In this document: in pieces, positions 9,411 to 19,666 of the stretch | Numbering within the stretch: position 1 is the stretch's first letter | Layout: every line of letters begins with the position of its first letter | DNA from: Paenibacillus sp. CC-CFT747 | GTDB taxonomy: Bacteria > Bacillota > Bacilli > Paenibacillales > NBRC-103111 | DNA: 64,000 nt | Direction: 5' to 3' | Assembly: GCA_030323305.1 (NCBI GenBank) | Contig: CP106741.1 | Location: forward strand, 5,455,501-5,519,500 | Translations under genes and position numbers: made by a program | The notes under the pieces: model-generated | What the model was told of the DNA's origin: nothing | Database searches by the model: none | What the model saw: the letters and a program-made list of their open reading frames with translations, nothing else

Positions 9411-10136
9411 TCAGTAGCGGAACTTCAAGTGAAAGGACTTGAACCAAGGGTTGAAATACACCCCGAGCTGCTGGCGGGCCTCCTCCACCTTCGTTTTCGC
9501 GTCAAATACAAGGGTCGGCGGGATGTGACCGGTTGTCATCACGTCAAAATCCAGCGTCAGCAAATGATCGAGCGACCGCTCCCAATCCTCAAGGGAGGAG
9601 CCGATCCGGGGATGATACCCTCCCCAGAGGGTGTCCCCCGCAATCAGCAGCTTCATCCCGCTCACCTCCAGCCAAAAGGAGACGCAGCCCGGCGTATGAC
9701 CCGGCGTATGATGGACGTGGATCTCATAGCCTCCGACCTCCAGCCGGTCGCCGTGCTCCAGCTTCACATCCGCTTTGACGGCCGGGAAGGTCTCATCGTA
9801 CAAGAAAGCCGCCGTGCGAACCGGGTCTCCTTGCTCCACAGCATCGGCTGCGGCTTCGTGAATGTAAAGCTTGGCGTCGCTCTCCTCTTTCAGCAGGGCC
9901 ATGGCGGATAGATGATCCCAATGCGAATGGGTGGCAAGCACCCGGCGGATGTCGCCCGGCCGGTAGCCGAGCTCCTCCAAATTCTCTTTAAGCGCCGGAT
10001 ATCCCTTCGTGCTGCCGCAATCGATAAGCGTAGGATCCTCTCCCGCTATAAAATAGGCGCTGGCATCCCAAGGATGAGTCAGCTTGTCGCCCGAGATGAC
10101 ATAGAACCGGTCCAACAGCTTAACCGGCTTCCCCAT
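9411..10136 (-). CDS. MBL-fold metallo-hydrolase
   Basis: This intact protein of 241 residues has the metallo-beta-lactamase fold motif THSHWDHLS (residues 70-78), HTPGHTPG and the GDTLWGG metal loop. A C-terminal GHIPP follows. It has no signal peptide and the motif set is complete, so it should be an active cytosolic hydrolase of unknown substrate (glyoxalase II-like or lactonase-like are options). It lies between the mannosidase and aldolase genes; an ester or lactone hydrolysis step in the pathway is an inference. Confidence 0.75.
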   Translation of the reverse strand: MGKPVKLLDRFYVISGDKLTHPWDASAYFIAGEDPTLIDCGSTKGYPALKENLEELGYRPGDIRRVLATHSHWDHLSAMALLKEESDAKLYIHEAAADAVEQGDPVRTAAFLYDETFPAVKADVKLEHGDRLEVGGYEIHVHHTPGHTPGCVSFWLEVSGMKLLIAGDTLWGGYHPRIGSSLEDWERSLDHLLTLDFDVMTTGHIPPTLVFDAKTKVEEARQQLGVYFNPWFKSFHLKFRY

Positions 10137-10188
10137 GTTCCATCAACTCCTGCTTTCTTTGGTAAGATAACTTCAAGACCGGCCGATT

Positions 10189-10282
10189 TAGTGCCTTATC
10201 CGGTAACTTTGCTGGCGAGAAAACATACGCATGCGAACGAAAATCATAGGAAAGCAGAATTTCATTTGCGGATAAGGCACTA
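10189..10282. repeat. 94-bp element bounded by a perfect 14-bp inverted repeat
   Basis: TAGTGCCTTATCCG (10189-10202) is repeated inverted at 10269-10282. The homology extends outward as CGATTT on both sides with a 2-base offset. The right arm overlaps the aldolase stop codon. The 66-base interior has no long stem apart from CGCATGCG near 10229-10236. It could be a long transcript hairpin or a small non-autonomous mobile element. There is no T-run, so it is not an ordinary terminator. Confidence 0.55.
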
Positions 10283-11199
10283 GAAATCGAAGCGGTCCGC
10301 CATGTCCTTGCTTCCCAAAAAGTTCGTGATTTTGTCCAGAACCGTCGCTTCGACGGCGGCACGGCCCTTCTCCAGCTGGTCGGCCGGCAGGTTTCGGCAT
10401 TCTTCGTTCGTCATCCGCTCCTCCCGTCCAAGGGAACCGAGAAAGGCAAGCTCCAGGTCTGTCGCAATGTTCACTTTGCTTACGCCGCCGCCCGGCAGCC
10501 GGATCGCCTTCGCCATCATGTCGGCCGGAACTCCGGATCCCCCATGCAGAACCAAATGAACCGGGGTGAGGGACCGGATCGCCTGCAGCCGGTCATAATC
10601 GATTTTGGGCTGCTTCACCATATATACTCCATGCGCGGTCCCGCAGGATACGGCCAGGGCATCTACGTTCGTTTCCCTTACGAATTGCTCGGCTTCCTTC
10701 GGATCCGTGTACAATTCCTCGTCTTTGTCCGTCTCCACGAAATCCGTCGTTCCGATCATGCCTAATTCGGCTTCGACGGAAACTCCTTTGGAGTGGGCAT
10801 AATCCGCTGCTTCCTTGGAATCGGCAATATTCGCCGCCAGCTCCTTCTCGGATGCGTCGATCATAACGGAGGTGAAGCCCGCCTCGATTGCGTCGCGGAT
10901 GACGGCCATGTCCTTCGTGTGGTCGAGATGAAGGACGACCGGAACCGTGATGTTCTCGGCTTCTATGCGGCTGTAGAACTCATCGGCAAACTCCTTCGGG
11001 GTAATGCCGTACCGAACCAGCTCCTTGCTGGAAATCTGGACGATCAGGGAGAGTTCGCTTTCTGGCCGGCCCGCAGGACAGCCGCAATCATAGGGGTATA
11101 ACGGGGAGAAAAGGAACCTAGGGCGTATCCCTCCTTCTCGGCCTGTTCCATCCCTTTCTTGAGGGTTATGACGTTGGCGGGTTTATTCTGCAATTTCAT
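10280..11199 (-). CDS. Class II fructose/ketose-bisphosphate aldolase (one-base frameshift)
   Basis: The restored protein has about 306 residues. It shows VVLHLDHTKD (metal and catalytic Asp), VSVEAELGMIGTTD, SCGTAHGVY (metal His) and VLHGGSGVPADMM, the standard FbaA/GatY-type motif set. One base is missing in the GGG at 11047-11049; restored, the frame reads ANSPLIVQISSKELVRYG. Substrate could be fructose, tagatose or another ketose 1,6-bisphosphate. In this cluster it probably cleaves the product of the neighbouring FGGY kinase pathway. The stop lies inside the 94-bp inverted-repeat element. Confidence 0.82.
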
Positions 11200-11222
11200 G
11201 CCGATCACTCCTTAAAGCTAGG

Positions 11223-12715
11223 TTAGTAAGTATGATAAAACTGACGAAGAGCCGGTTGCAGGGCTAGATACCCTTTTTCGTATAAGTCCAAATATCGCTT
11301 GTGCCTTTCGGGATCCGCCTTGTAACGGGTGAAGGCTTCCGGCTTCACAGCCGCTGCCGCTTCCCTCTCATCGGAATAGATTCCGCAGCCCGCCGCGGCG
11401 GTCAGCGAGGCACCCAGCAGAGTGGCCTCCTCGATAGCGGGAACCTCCATGAGGCAGCCGGTCACGTCGGCCTTGATCTGCATCCATCTCCGGTTTCGGG
11501 TCCCGCCTCCGACGGTTGTCATCCTTGTAAAGGGCGGGCAGCCGGTCTTTTCGGCCGACCGGCGGATGGCCTCCAGCTCATAAGCCGTTCCTTCCAGCGC
11601 GGCCTGGAGCAGATCCGCCTTTCCGTGGGCTTTCGTCAGCCCCACGAAAGCCGCTCTTGCACCCGCGTCCGGCCAGGGGCGCCGCTTCCCGACAAATAGG
11701 GGAAATACAGAATGCCGGTCGGCTCCTCCCTTCCGCTCTCCAGCAGACCCATCAGCTCTTGGTAAGAGAGGCCGTCATCCCCCAGCAGCCCCCTTAGCCA
11801 TTCGACCGAGCCCCCGGATGCCGAGATTCCGCCCATCCAGAACCGCTGCCCCTGAACCGCGTGTAGGCCGTAGGAGAGGCCCGAATCATATTCCCGCTGG
11901 GAAAGCTCCGAATCCGGAAGAATGCCGACGAGCGTTTCCGCCGTACCGGCGGAGACATACACGTCGCCCTCCCGAACTGCACCGACCGCGAGAGCCGCAC
12001 ATACGTGATCGTGACCGGCTATCGCTACAGGCGTCCCCGGAGGGAGCCCCGTCTCGGCCGATGCTCCGGAATGCACGCATCCCAGCCGGCTTCCGGCAGG
12101 AAGCGCCGCTGGAAAGAGGTCCGGATTCAGCCCGAAATGGCGAATCCAGGAGGAATCCCATTCCCGCTTGTTGATATCGAAAGCGAAGGTGCGGCCCGCG
12201 AGCGAATAATCCGTCGCCATCGTTCCCGTCAGCCGGTAAGCGGCATAGTCGGAGGCGGAGAGCCAAACGGCATGATTCAGAATGTCCGGATCCTGCTCCT
12301 TCAGCCAAAGCAGCTTAGCCAAGCCGTATTTGTAGCTGCTGCGGAGGCCGGTGATTCGGAAACGTTCGTACGGGTCGGCTTCCTTCCCGATCCGCTCCGC
12401 CTGATCCATGGAGCGGGAATCGAACCAGGGAAGAAACGCCGTCTTGGCTGTCCCGGTCCGGGAATCGACGAGAAGCCCGCTTTCCGCCATAGAAGCGATC
12501 CCGATGGACTGAACGTCCTGGGTTCCCTCCTTCAGCACCTCACGGATGCAGGCGGCTGCGGTCTCCCATAATTCGCCGGGATCATAGAAATAACGGCCGA
12601 GGCCATCCTGCCGGGTACGCGTAGGCCGGGAGGCTATACGAACCGCCTTGCCGTCCTCCCGGAACACCCCCGCTTTGCAGTGGGTGGTTCCGATATCGAT
12701 ACCGAGCAGGCTCAT
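11223..12715 (-). CDS. FGGY-family carbohydrate kinase (one-base frameshift)
   Basis: The protein of about 497 residues has the FGGY N-terminal phosphate loop LLGIDIGTTHCKAG, the SIGIASMAESG region and GHDHVCAALAVG. The C-terminal signature region VGGGTRNRRWMQIKADVTG is clear and resembles xylulokinase and gluconokinase. The base lost at GGGG 11676-11679 restores LSGSGAPWPDAGARAAFVGL. It overlaps the racemase-like gene by 4 bases (ATGA). The exact sugar is not assigned. Confidence 0.82.
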
Positions 12716-13377
12716 CGTACCGTCTTCTCCAACACCTGTTTGACTCTTTCCATTCCGGAACGGGGACTGCTGAGAAACCGGGACCGGTCCTTCTCCGGCA
12801 GCTTCGATAGAACGCGGGCCATGGAAGCCTGGGCCAGCACGACCACGTCCGTATCGGCAGCCAGCTTAGCCAGGACGGCGGCCAGTTCCTCGTCATGCCC
12901 TTCCTTGTCCCCTTCCATAAGCTTGCGGTAGGCCGTTTCGGCCACAACGGGGACGAGCTCGATCGGCTTTCCCGCTTCCACCGCTTTGGTCTTGATCAGA
13001 GCCGTGGTCGGGGCTAGCGTCGTCGGCAGGGTTGCCGCCACACCTATCCGGCTTCCCCGGCCGACCGCTTCCTCCGCCATGGCCTCGTCGATCCGCAGAA
13101 CGGGAGCCTTCGAGCTCTTCGCCGCACGGGCGGCAAGCTCTCCGACGGACGAGCAGGCGCTGAGAATGACATCGGCTCCGGCTTGTTCGGCAAAGCGGGC
13201 GTAATGCAGCCACCGTTCGGCTACATCTTCGACTTGGCCGCCATTAGCCGAGAGCTCCGGCAGGATGGAGTCGTCGACGAAGTTGATCACCTGAACGTCG
13301 CCGATCACCTCCGCCGCGAGGGCCTTCAAGGAATCCACCGTTACCGGTGTAGTATGAATAATAGCGAGCTTGGGCAT
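12712..13377 (-). CDS. Asp/Glu racemase-family protein lacking the second catalytic Cys
   Basis: This intact protein of 221 residues has the Asp/Glu/hydantoin racemase fold. The first active-site loop SACSSVGE holds Cys75. The position where a second cysteine is expected reads LAQASM (181-186), and Cys75 is the only cysteine in the protein. Two-cysteine racemases use one base on each side, so a one-cysteine protein may catalyse a different reaction such as isomerisation or decarboxylation. It is coupled by a 4-base overlap to the FGGY kinase, which suggests that it acts on the kinase substrate or product. Confidence 0.72.
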   Translation of the reverse strand: MPKLAIIHTTPVTVDSLKALAAEVIGDVQVINFVDDSILPELSANGGQVEDVAERWLHYARFAEQAGADVILSACSSVGELAARAAKSSKAPVLRIDEAMAEEAVGRGSRIGVAATLPTTLAPTTALIKTKAVEAGKPIELVPVVAETAYRKLMEGDKEGHDEELAAVLAKLAADTDVVVLAQASMARVLSKLPEKDRSRFLSSPRSGMERVKQVLEKTVR

Positions 13378-13449
13378 GCTACTCTCCGCCTTTCTGCCTA
13401 TTGTCTCCGGCTGCTGCCGCCTGCTTGGGAAACCGGATCTGAACGGTTA

Positions 13450-16121
13450 TCACCTGAGCTCCCCGGCTTGTAGCAGGAAGCTTCCGTCATCCATCAGCTC
13501 CAGTTCCCCTTCCGGAGCCGGTTCCTCCTTCAGGTTAACCAGCCTTACCTCTTCCGGCCGTTCGGTCAAGCGGACACGGGCGGAGGTTTCCTTCTTCGCC
13601 GTGTTCCAGAAGCGAAGAACGAGAGCATCCGAGCGCTCCGCCTTCTTGCAGGCGCTGAGGAGCAGCGTATGGTCTCCCTCGAGGGACAGAAAGCCCTCTT
13701 TCCAAGCCTTCTCTCCTTCGTGGCGGCCGGTGACGGAGCCATAGAATGGAGTCATATACTCGTAGGCCCGTTCATAAGCTTTGGCCTCAAGCCAATCGCC
13801 TTCGTGAGGAATCAGGCTGTATTCCACGGCATGCCGTCCGGGGCACTGGGCATCCGGCGTCGGGCTTTGCGGACCGGCTCCCCTTGGCGGACGAGCGTAT
13901 CCTCGCGTGACAGCCAGCCTACCGCCCGAAGCAGAGTCAAGGCTACCGTCGTGCGCCCGTCATCCAGCACTTCGAATTCGGGCAGTCCTTTGTTGGCCAC
14001 CGTCAAGCCTTTGCCTACCGCGTTGACGCTGACAAAGCCCTGCTGCGGTTTTTGCGGCACGAAGGTTTCCGGCCATCCGTGTCCCGTTTCATCAATAGCG
14101 ACCGGCCGTTCGACTACGTCGAAGTGACTTTCCGCATGGGAAACGGCTGCCGGACTACCGAGCGGGAACAGCGCCCTCAGCCGATGGTCCTGCACCGTGT
14201 TGTCCCACTCGGTGCGGACATCGATTCGTTTGGATTCCGAAGCAAGCGTCACGTAGGTCGCAACCCGGAATGGAACGTAGTCGGCACTCCGGTTCAGACG
14301 ATCGCCTGTGATGGCGCGAGGAAGCTCCCAATCGAGATCAATCCTCAAGGTCGCGCTGGCATAGCCGTTGTCAACCACCGAGACGTGAGCCCGCGCACTG
14401 CGGTCGGACCGAAGCACCATGTCATTAAGAGGGTAAGCATAGTTGTAAGTGTCGCCTGCGTCTCCCCCGTCCTCGAACACGTTCAGGCCTTCATACACAC
14501 GGCCGGATGCTTTGTCGGTGACCTTAAGGCTGCCGTCCGGCTGTGCCTCCACCTTGAGGAAACGGTTTTCCAAGACTCCCGCCCCGACAAGAAGATCGGT
14601 CGTCCTCTCACTTCCTTTGAACTTGGCCGAAGGTATAATGGCATTCCAATAGGTCATCTTGTCGTCTTGGGGCTTTTCCCTTACGGCGAGGCGATAGGTC
14701 CGATAACCAAGCGGCGGCACTTCATGGGCCGTGAACCGCACATTGGTATAGAACCATTGGTCGGTCATCGGCACCCTGCCCTCGGCATCCTCCGCCTGGA
14801 AGGGAACCTCCCTTCCTTCTTCATCGCGGAGCACGTGCGTCCGCGGGTGAATGCCCCGGCTGCGGGGGAACCAGACCCAGGCAGTATCCGTTCGCGTCCA
14901 GGCAAGGGGATTGTGAACAACCACCGCTTCCTCTCCGTCCGCTAGCCCGCTCGTGTCGATCCGGGCATTCAGGTGCTGCACGCTCTTCTCGGTAACAATC
15001 TCGGCAATCTGCTTCGACTGGTCAAACCGCGGCAGCATCTCGCGGTGCACCTGGTCGATGCTGCATCCGCATATGCTGTCATGCGGGTGATTCTGGATTA
15101 AGAGCTCCCAAGACGTCCAGAGAAGAGACGATTCATATCGGTTGCCGGCTCTCCAGGCGAGAGCCGAGAATGGCTCGGCATACTTCTCCAAGCTGGCCTG
15201 TCCGTGGAAATTCAGCTGCTTCAGATACAGCCGCGCCGACAAAACACCCGGCAGCACATGGGGGAGATCCTCCCCGAAGCTGCGCAGTTCACCATGCCTT
15301 ACCTCCAACTTGGGATCGGCCGCTTTTACGGCGTCCATATAGGCCTTGGTCGTCCCAAATTCGAACTGGGCATAATCGTTCAGATCCTCGTTCATCTGCT
15401 TGATCAGACGCGGCATTCTCTTGTCGGTCAGCCGGTGGTCTCCGCCGTATGGCATGAGCAGGTTCGATGTCGTGGCCCGTGCCGCAAAGCGTTCAAGCGA
15501 ACGCCTTACGCGGCCGTAGGTTTCTTCATAAGTTTTGAGCGGGTTGTCAAAATGCAGGAAGTCGACGACGTAATACCCGTCCGGGAACCAGTAAGTCAGC
15601 ACCCGGCTTCCATCAGGAGCCTCCCATAGGAAATCCTGCTTGAAGGTTTCGGCCGGCCCGCCCGTTCCTCTCCATAGAAGGGCATTGTCGATGCCGAATC
15701 CCTGCAGGATTTGGGGCATCTGCGAAATATGGCCGAACGTATCGGGAATATACCCGATATCCTGGTTGGTAAAGCCCAGCTTTTCGGCCATTTTCTCCCC
15801 GAGCCACAAATTCCGGATATGAGACTCGGCGCTGACGAGAAACTCGTCCGGCAGAATATACCAGGGTCCGCACTGGATGCGGTTGGAACGGATATGGCCA
15901 AGCAGCCTTTCCTGATTCTCCGGGCGGATTTCCAAATAATCCTTCAGGACGATGGTCTGCCCGTCGAGCAGGAAGCAGCGGAACTCCGGGTCAGCCTCAA
16001 GCGAATCCAGCAGCTCATCGATGAGCTCAACCAGCCGGATTCGGAAATCCTGCATGGTGGCCCACCATTCGCGGTCCCAGTGGGTATGATGATATAGAAT
16101 AACGCGGTACGGTTGACTCAT
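13450..16121 (-). CDS. GH38 alpha-mannosidase 2, MngB-like (one-base frameshift)
   Basis: The restored protein has about 890 residues. YHHTHWDREWW at residues 10-20 gives metal ligands His14 and Asp16. YIPDTFGHISQMPQIL gives the nucleophile Asp127, and NHPHDSICGCSIDQVHREM the distal metal histidine. The HxHWDREW form is typical of the bacterial MngB-like branch. One base is lost in GGG 13862-13864; restoring it yields TPDAQCPGRHAVEYSLIPHEGDW. There is no signal peptide. It follows the ABC permease genes, so it probably works on mannosides delivered by that transporter. Confidence 0.88.
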
Positions 16122-16196
16122 GAGGCTTGCACTCCCAGGTGGGGTCTCTTTTCAGGACCTTTTTATATGGTTTGGACACCGGCTGAAGAACCGGGA

Positions 16197-17080
16197 TCAG
16201 CCTTTCGTTCCGGCCGAAATGTTCATTCCTTCGATAAAGTAACGCTGGAAAATAAAGAACATAGCGATAACCGGGGCCAGAACCATAAGCGAACCGGCCA
16301 TCAGGTAATGCCACTGGGTGGTCTCCTGCCCTTTAAATGCCTGCAGACCGATCTGCAAGTTGAACATGGATTCCTTGCTGATGTAAATCAAGGGGCCAAG
16401 GAAGTCATTCCAGGCTCCCTGGAAGGTGGAGATGGCAATGACGACGATAGCCGGCTTGGCAAGCGGAATCATGATCTTCCACCAGATGTAGAAATGACTC
16501 GCGCCGTCAATTTTGCCCGCTTCGATCAGGTCGTTCGGGATGGACATGTAGAACTGGCGGATCAGGAAGATTTGATAAGCGGCCCCGAAGAAGCCGGGAA
16601 TCATAAGAGGCAGATACGTCCCTACCCAATGCATTTTGGAAAAAGAATGTATTGCGGAATCAGCGTAACGAAACCGGGAATCATCATCGTCCCGAGCATC
16701 AGGGAGAAAAGGAACTTACGTCCCGGAAATTTAATTTTGGCAAAGCCATAAGCGATAAAAGAGTTGGAGACCACATGGGATACCACGCCGACTCCTGCCA
16801 GCAGAAGCGTATTCAGCGTATACCGGGTAAAATTCCCCTTCGACCAGGCCAGCTTGTAGTTCTCCCAATGAAGTTCCTTGGGATAGAATGTAGGCGGATA
16901 CTGCATGATTTCCTGGAGGGACTTCAGCGAGGTGGAAACCATCCACCACAGTGGAGCAAGGATAATGACGCCGAACGCGGACAAGACGATAAGCAGAATC
17001 GTTTTGTTGATCCGTTCCTTTCGGCGGCGGCTTTGGAAGTATTGGGTTTTGGCTGTCGGAACCGCGACCGATGTGCTCAT
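16197..17080 (-). CDS. Sugar ABC transporter permease, MalG family (one-base frameshift)
   Basis: The protein has about 294 residues and about six membrane segments. It carries the EAA-type loop near LIEAGKIDGASHFYIWWKIMIPLAKPA, which contacts the ATPase, and ends with the MalG-like YFIEGMNISAGTKG. The A5 run at 16640-16644 lost a base; restoring it reads YILFSKMHWVGT. The start at 17080 overlaps the stop of the upstream permease by 4 bases. No ATPase gene is nearby, as is common when a shared MsmK/MsiK-type ATPase energises several sugar importers. Confidence 0.85.
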
Positions 17081-18017
17081 CGGTTGTCCCCCCTTCATAG
17101 TGAACCCAGAACTTGGACAGGACCATGTTGATAATGGTCAGGATAATAACGATGAAGAACAGGAACCAGGCCATGGCCATGGCATAGCCCATGTCGAACG
17201 TTTTGAAGGCTTTCAAATACATATGCAGGTTAAAGAATAGAAGCGAATTCATAGGAGACCCCGGCGAGTTCATATCCGGCGACATGACATACCCTTCCTG
17301 GAAAATCTGGAAGCCGCCGATGATATGAGTCACCAGCTCGAAGAACAGAACCGGGGTAATCATCGGAACGGTAATATGCCAGAACCGGCGGAAGGTGCCG
17401 GCCCCATCCAGCTCAGCCGCTTCGTACAGCTGCTCCGGCACCCCTTGAAGACTGGCGAGATACAGCAGCATGCCGCCGCCTACTCCCCACAGCTTCATGA
17501 GAACGATGGCCGGCTTAGTCCAGTTGGGATCCTGCAGCCAGGCGGGTCCTTCGATCCCCACCCAGCTAAGGGCGACGTTTACGAGACCGGTTCCCGGCGT
17601 AAGCAGCATCGACCAGAGAATATATACGGCGACACCGGAAAGGACAGCGGGAAGGTAGAAGACCGTCCTGAAATATCTCATTCCGGGGATTTTCTGATTT
17701 AACGCCACGGCCAGCAGAAGAGAGCCGATAGTCGTAAGCGGAACACTGAACGCCACATAGAACAAGGTATTCTTAAGGGATTTCCAGAACAGCGGATCGT
17801 GGTAGAACATGTTGCGGTAATTACGAGTTCCTATCCAGTCCATCTGGGACGTGATGTCGTAGTTCGTAAAGCTGGCATACAGGGAAAACAGCAGCGGTCC
17901 GGCCGTGAATACGAGAAACCCGATGATCCACGGGGAAACGAACATGAAGCCCTGTCTGGCTTCGCGGCGTTCCAGCGAACCTCTTCTAGGCTTGGTTGCG
18001 GCAGCCAAAGAACTCAC
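17077..18017 (-). CDS. Sugar ABC transporter permease, MalF family (one-base frameshift at 3' end)
   Basis: This membrane protein of about 313 residues has the conserved LYEAAELDGAGTFRRFWHITVPMITP EAA loop. Its C-terminal sequence KFWVHYEGG precedes the stop. As given, the frame runs past the stop for another 120 codons of shadow sequence, because one base is missing from C6 at 17088-17093. With it restored the protein ends EGGDNR and its TGA overlaps the ATG of the MalG-type gene. It partners with that permease and the binding lipoprotein. Confidence 0.85.
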
Positions 18018-18070
18018 CTTCCTTCCATTCGTTGGGGAGATTACTAAAGGTTTCTAACCTTATAAAAGAT

Positions 18071-18095
18071 GGAGCGGCTGTCCTTCAACCGCTCC
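18071..18095 (-). terminator. Hairpin after the binding-protein gene
   Basis: GGAGCGG (18071-18077) and CCGCTCC (18089-18095) form a stem directly behind the lipoprotein gene, with no T-run. Such hairpins usually protect the 3' end of the binding-protein message and reduce read-through into the permeases, giving excess binding protein. Confidence 0.55.
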
Positions 18096-18107
18096 ACCTC
18101 CTGATTG

Positions 18108-19436
18108 TTACTTCGTGTTTTGTTGGATCAAATTCTCGACGTCTTTTTGAGCTTTGTCCAATGCTTCCTTCGGAGGAGTCTTGCCCAGCATGGCGGCGTC
18201 ACGCTGCGGATCGACAAGCTTCTGGAAGTCAGGAGCATTCAGCGGCACCGGGAACACCTTCGTTACTTTCATGTTATCCACGAGCATTTTGTAAACCGGG
18301 TCCTTGCTCAGCTCAGGATCATTGGACACATCCTTGTTGGCCACGTTGTCGAAGTTCTTCTGAGCCCAGTACAGCTGAGCCGATTTGTCGGTCATGTACT
18401 TCATGAACTCCCAGGATTCGTCGGGATGCTTGGCACCTTTAGGAATCTCCAGTACGAAGCCTCCGCCTACACTCCAGTGACCGGACCCCTGCTCCTTCTC
18501 CGGAATCGGTGCTACCCCAAATTCCATTCCCTGTCCGTAATCGCGGATCTGGGTATAGAACGTTCCGACGTCCGGCCAAATGGAAACTTTACCGGCGATG
18601 AACGGATTAGCCTGCTTGCTGCCGAAATCCGCCTTGAAGGCGTCGAGGTTCTTCTGGCCGATGCGGTTCGTGAAGCTCAAGACATAGTTCATAGCGTCCA
18701 GATGGGCCTGGTCGTTGATTACCGGCTTGCCGTCTTTGTCGAACCAGTTGATGCCCTTGTCGAAGTTCATCGCAATGCTTCCCCAGTCGAAGCCGGCATA
18801 TTGAGGGGCATATCCGATCCGCTCATACTTGTCGCCATTCTTCTTGTCGAGCTTCTTGGCGGCCTCTTCCAGTTCCGCCCAGGTGTTCGGGAATTTCTCC
18901 GGATCCAGCCCTACTTCCTTGAACTGCTTCTTGTTGTAGAACATCACGCGGGTATCGGTATTGAATGGAAGCGCATAGGCTTCATTCTTGTAAAGAACCG
19001 TACTCCACAGTTCAGGGAAGAACCGGTCTTTGATATTGTCTTTAGCCAAGTATTTGGATAAGTTCGTGTTCTGGTTCTTGCTTGCCCGTTGCGGGGTAGC
19101 GTTAATATCGTTGACGATTACATCGGGAGGATTGCCGGCTGCCACCGCGGCCAGCTCTTTGGTCCAAATATCGCCGAACGGGTAGTAGGTATGCTTGACA
19201 ACAATGCGGTCTTGAGACTTGTTGAAATCATCGATAATTTTCTCGATAATCGGACGTCTTGTTTCCGATCCCCAGAACGTCCAGAAATCAAGCTCCACTT
19301 TCTCCTTCGGCTTGACGCTGCCTTCCGGGCTGTTCGACGGAGCGGCGGTATCACTTTTGCCGCAGGCGGACAACAGCGTTGTTGCCCCCAATGCCACGGA
19401 CATAAGCAGCAAACCGGTCTTCTTCACTTTCTTCAT
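18108..19436 (-). CDS. Sugar ABC transporter substrate-binding lipoprotein
   Basis: This intact protein of 442 residues has a lipoprotein signal peptide with the lipobox LLSAC (Cys25). A Ser/Pro/Lys linker leads to a family 1-type extracellular solute-binding domain (LDFWTFWGSETRRPIIEKII, later YALPFNTDTRVMFYNKKQF). It should be anchored outside the membrane and deliver an oligosaccharide or glycoside to the two permeases downstream. The two GH38 genes in the cluster suggest an alpha-mannoside ligand; this is inference. GGGAGG precedes the start. Confidence 0.88.
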   Translation of the reverse strand: MKKVKKTGLLLMSVALGATTLLSACGKSDTAAPSNSPEGSVKPKEKVELDFWTFWGSETRRPIIEKIIDDFNKSQDRIVVKHTYYPFGDIWTKELAAVAAGNPPDVIVNDINATPQRASKNQNTNLSKYLAKDNIKDRFFPELWSTVLYKNEAYALPFNTDTRVMFYNKKQFKEVGLDPEKFPNTWAELEEAAKKLDKKNGDKYERIGYAPQYAGFDWGSIAMNFDKGINWFDKDGKPVINDQAHLDAMNYVLSFTNRIGQKNLDAFKADFGSKQANPFIAGKVSIWPDVGTFYTQIRDYGQGMEFGVAPIPEKEQGSGHWSVGGGFVLEIPKGAKHPDESWEFMKYMTDKSAQLYWAQKNFDNVANKDVSNDPELSKDPVYKMLVDNMKVTKVFPVPLNAPDFQKLVDPQRDAAMLGKTPPKEALDKAQKDVENLIQQNTK

Positions 19437-19542
19437 TTACAACTGACCTCCCGATGATATGGATTTGTTGCACCCACGGGTAACACATCTTCACTTGAAG
19501 TTTTATGTTGTTTTCTTTGTGGGATTGTGAAGCGTTGATTTC

Positions 19543-19571
19543 ATTAAACTACATGAAAACGCTTTTGTCAA
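19543..19571 (-). promoter_or_regulatory. Sigma-A promoter with cre-like site for the sugar cluster
   Basis: TTGACA (19571-19566) and TTTAAT (19548-19543) are separated by 17 bases, about 100 bases before the binding-protein start. A cre-like sequence, ATGAAAACGCTTTTG (19553-19567, + strand), lies between and over these boxes. It matches the left half of the CcpA consensus and departs at the last two bases. The layout predicts glucose repression of the cluster. The rest of the 345-base gap (19437-19781) holds an AT-rich leader and the terminator at 19667-19708. Confidence 0.6.
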
Positions 19572-19666
19572 CGGTTTCATTTGACGGTTATTTACGTTTT
19601 CGAACAAAACCGCAACACTTTTCTTTACACCTTTTCCAAGTATGTTGAAACAGCCTAATAAAAGAC

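Noticed and set aside
10189..10282. Rho-independent terminator
   Set aside because: The spacer is too long (66 bases) and no T-run follows on either strand.
16731..17076. Apparent C-terminal extension of the MalF permease
   Set aside because: It is read-through in the wrong frame after a base lost in C6 17088-17093; it overlaps the MalG-type gene and has no permease character.
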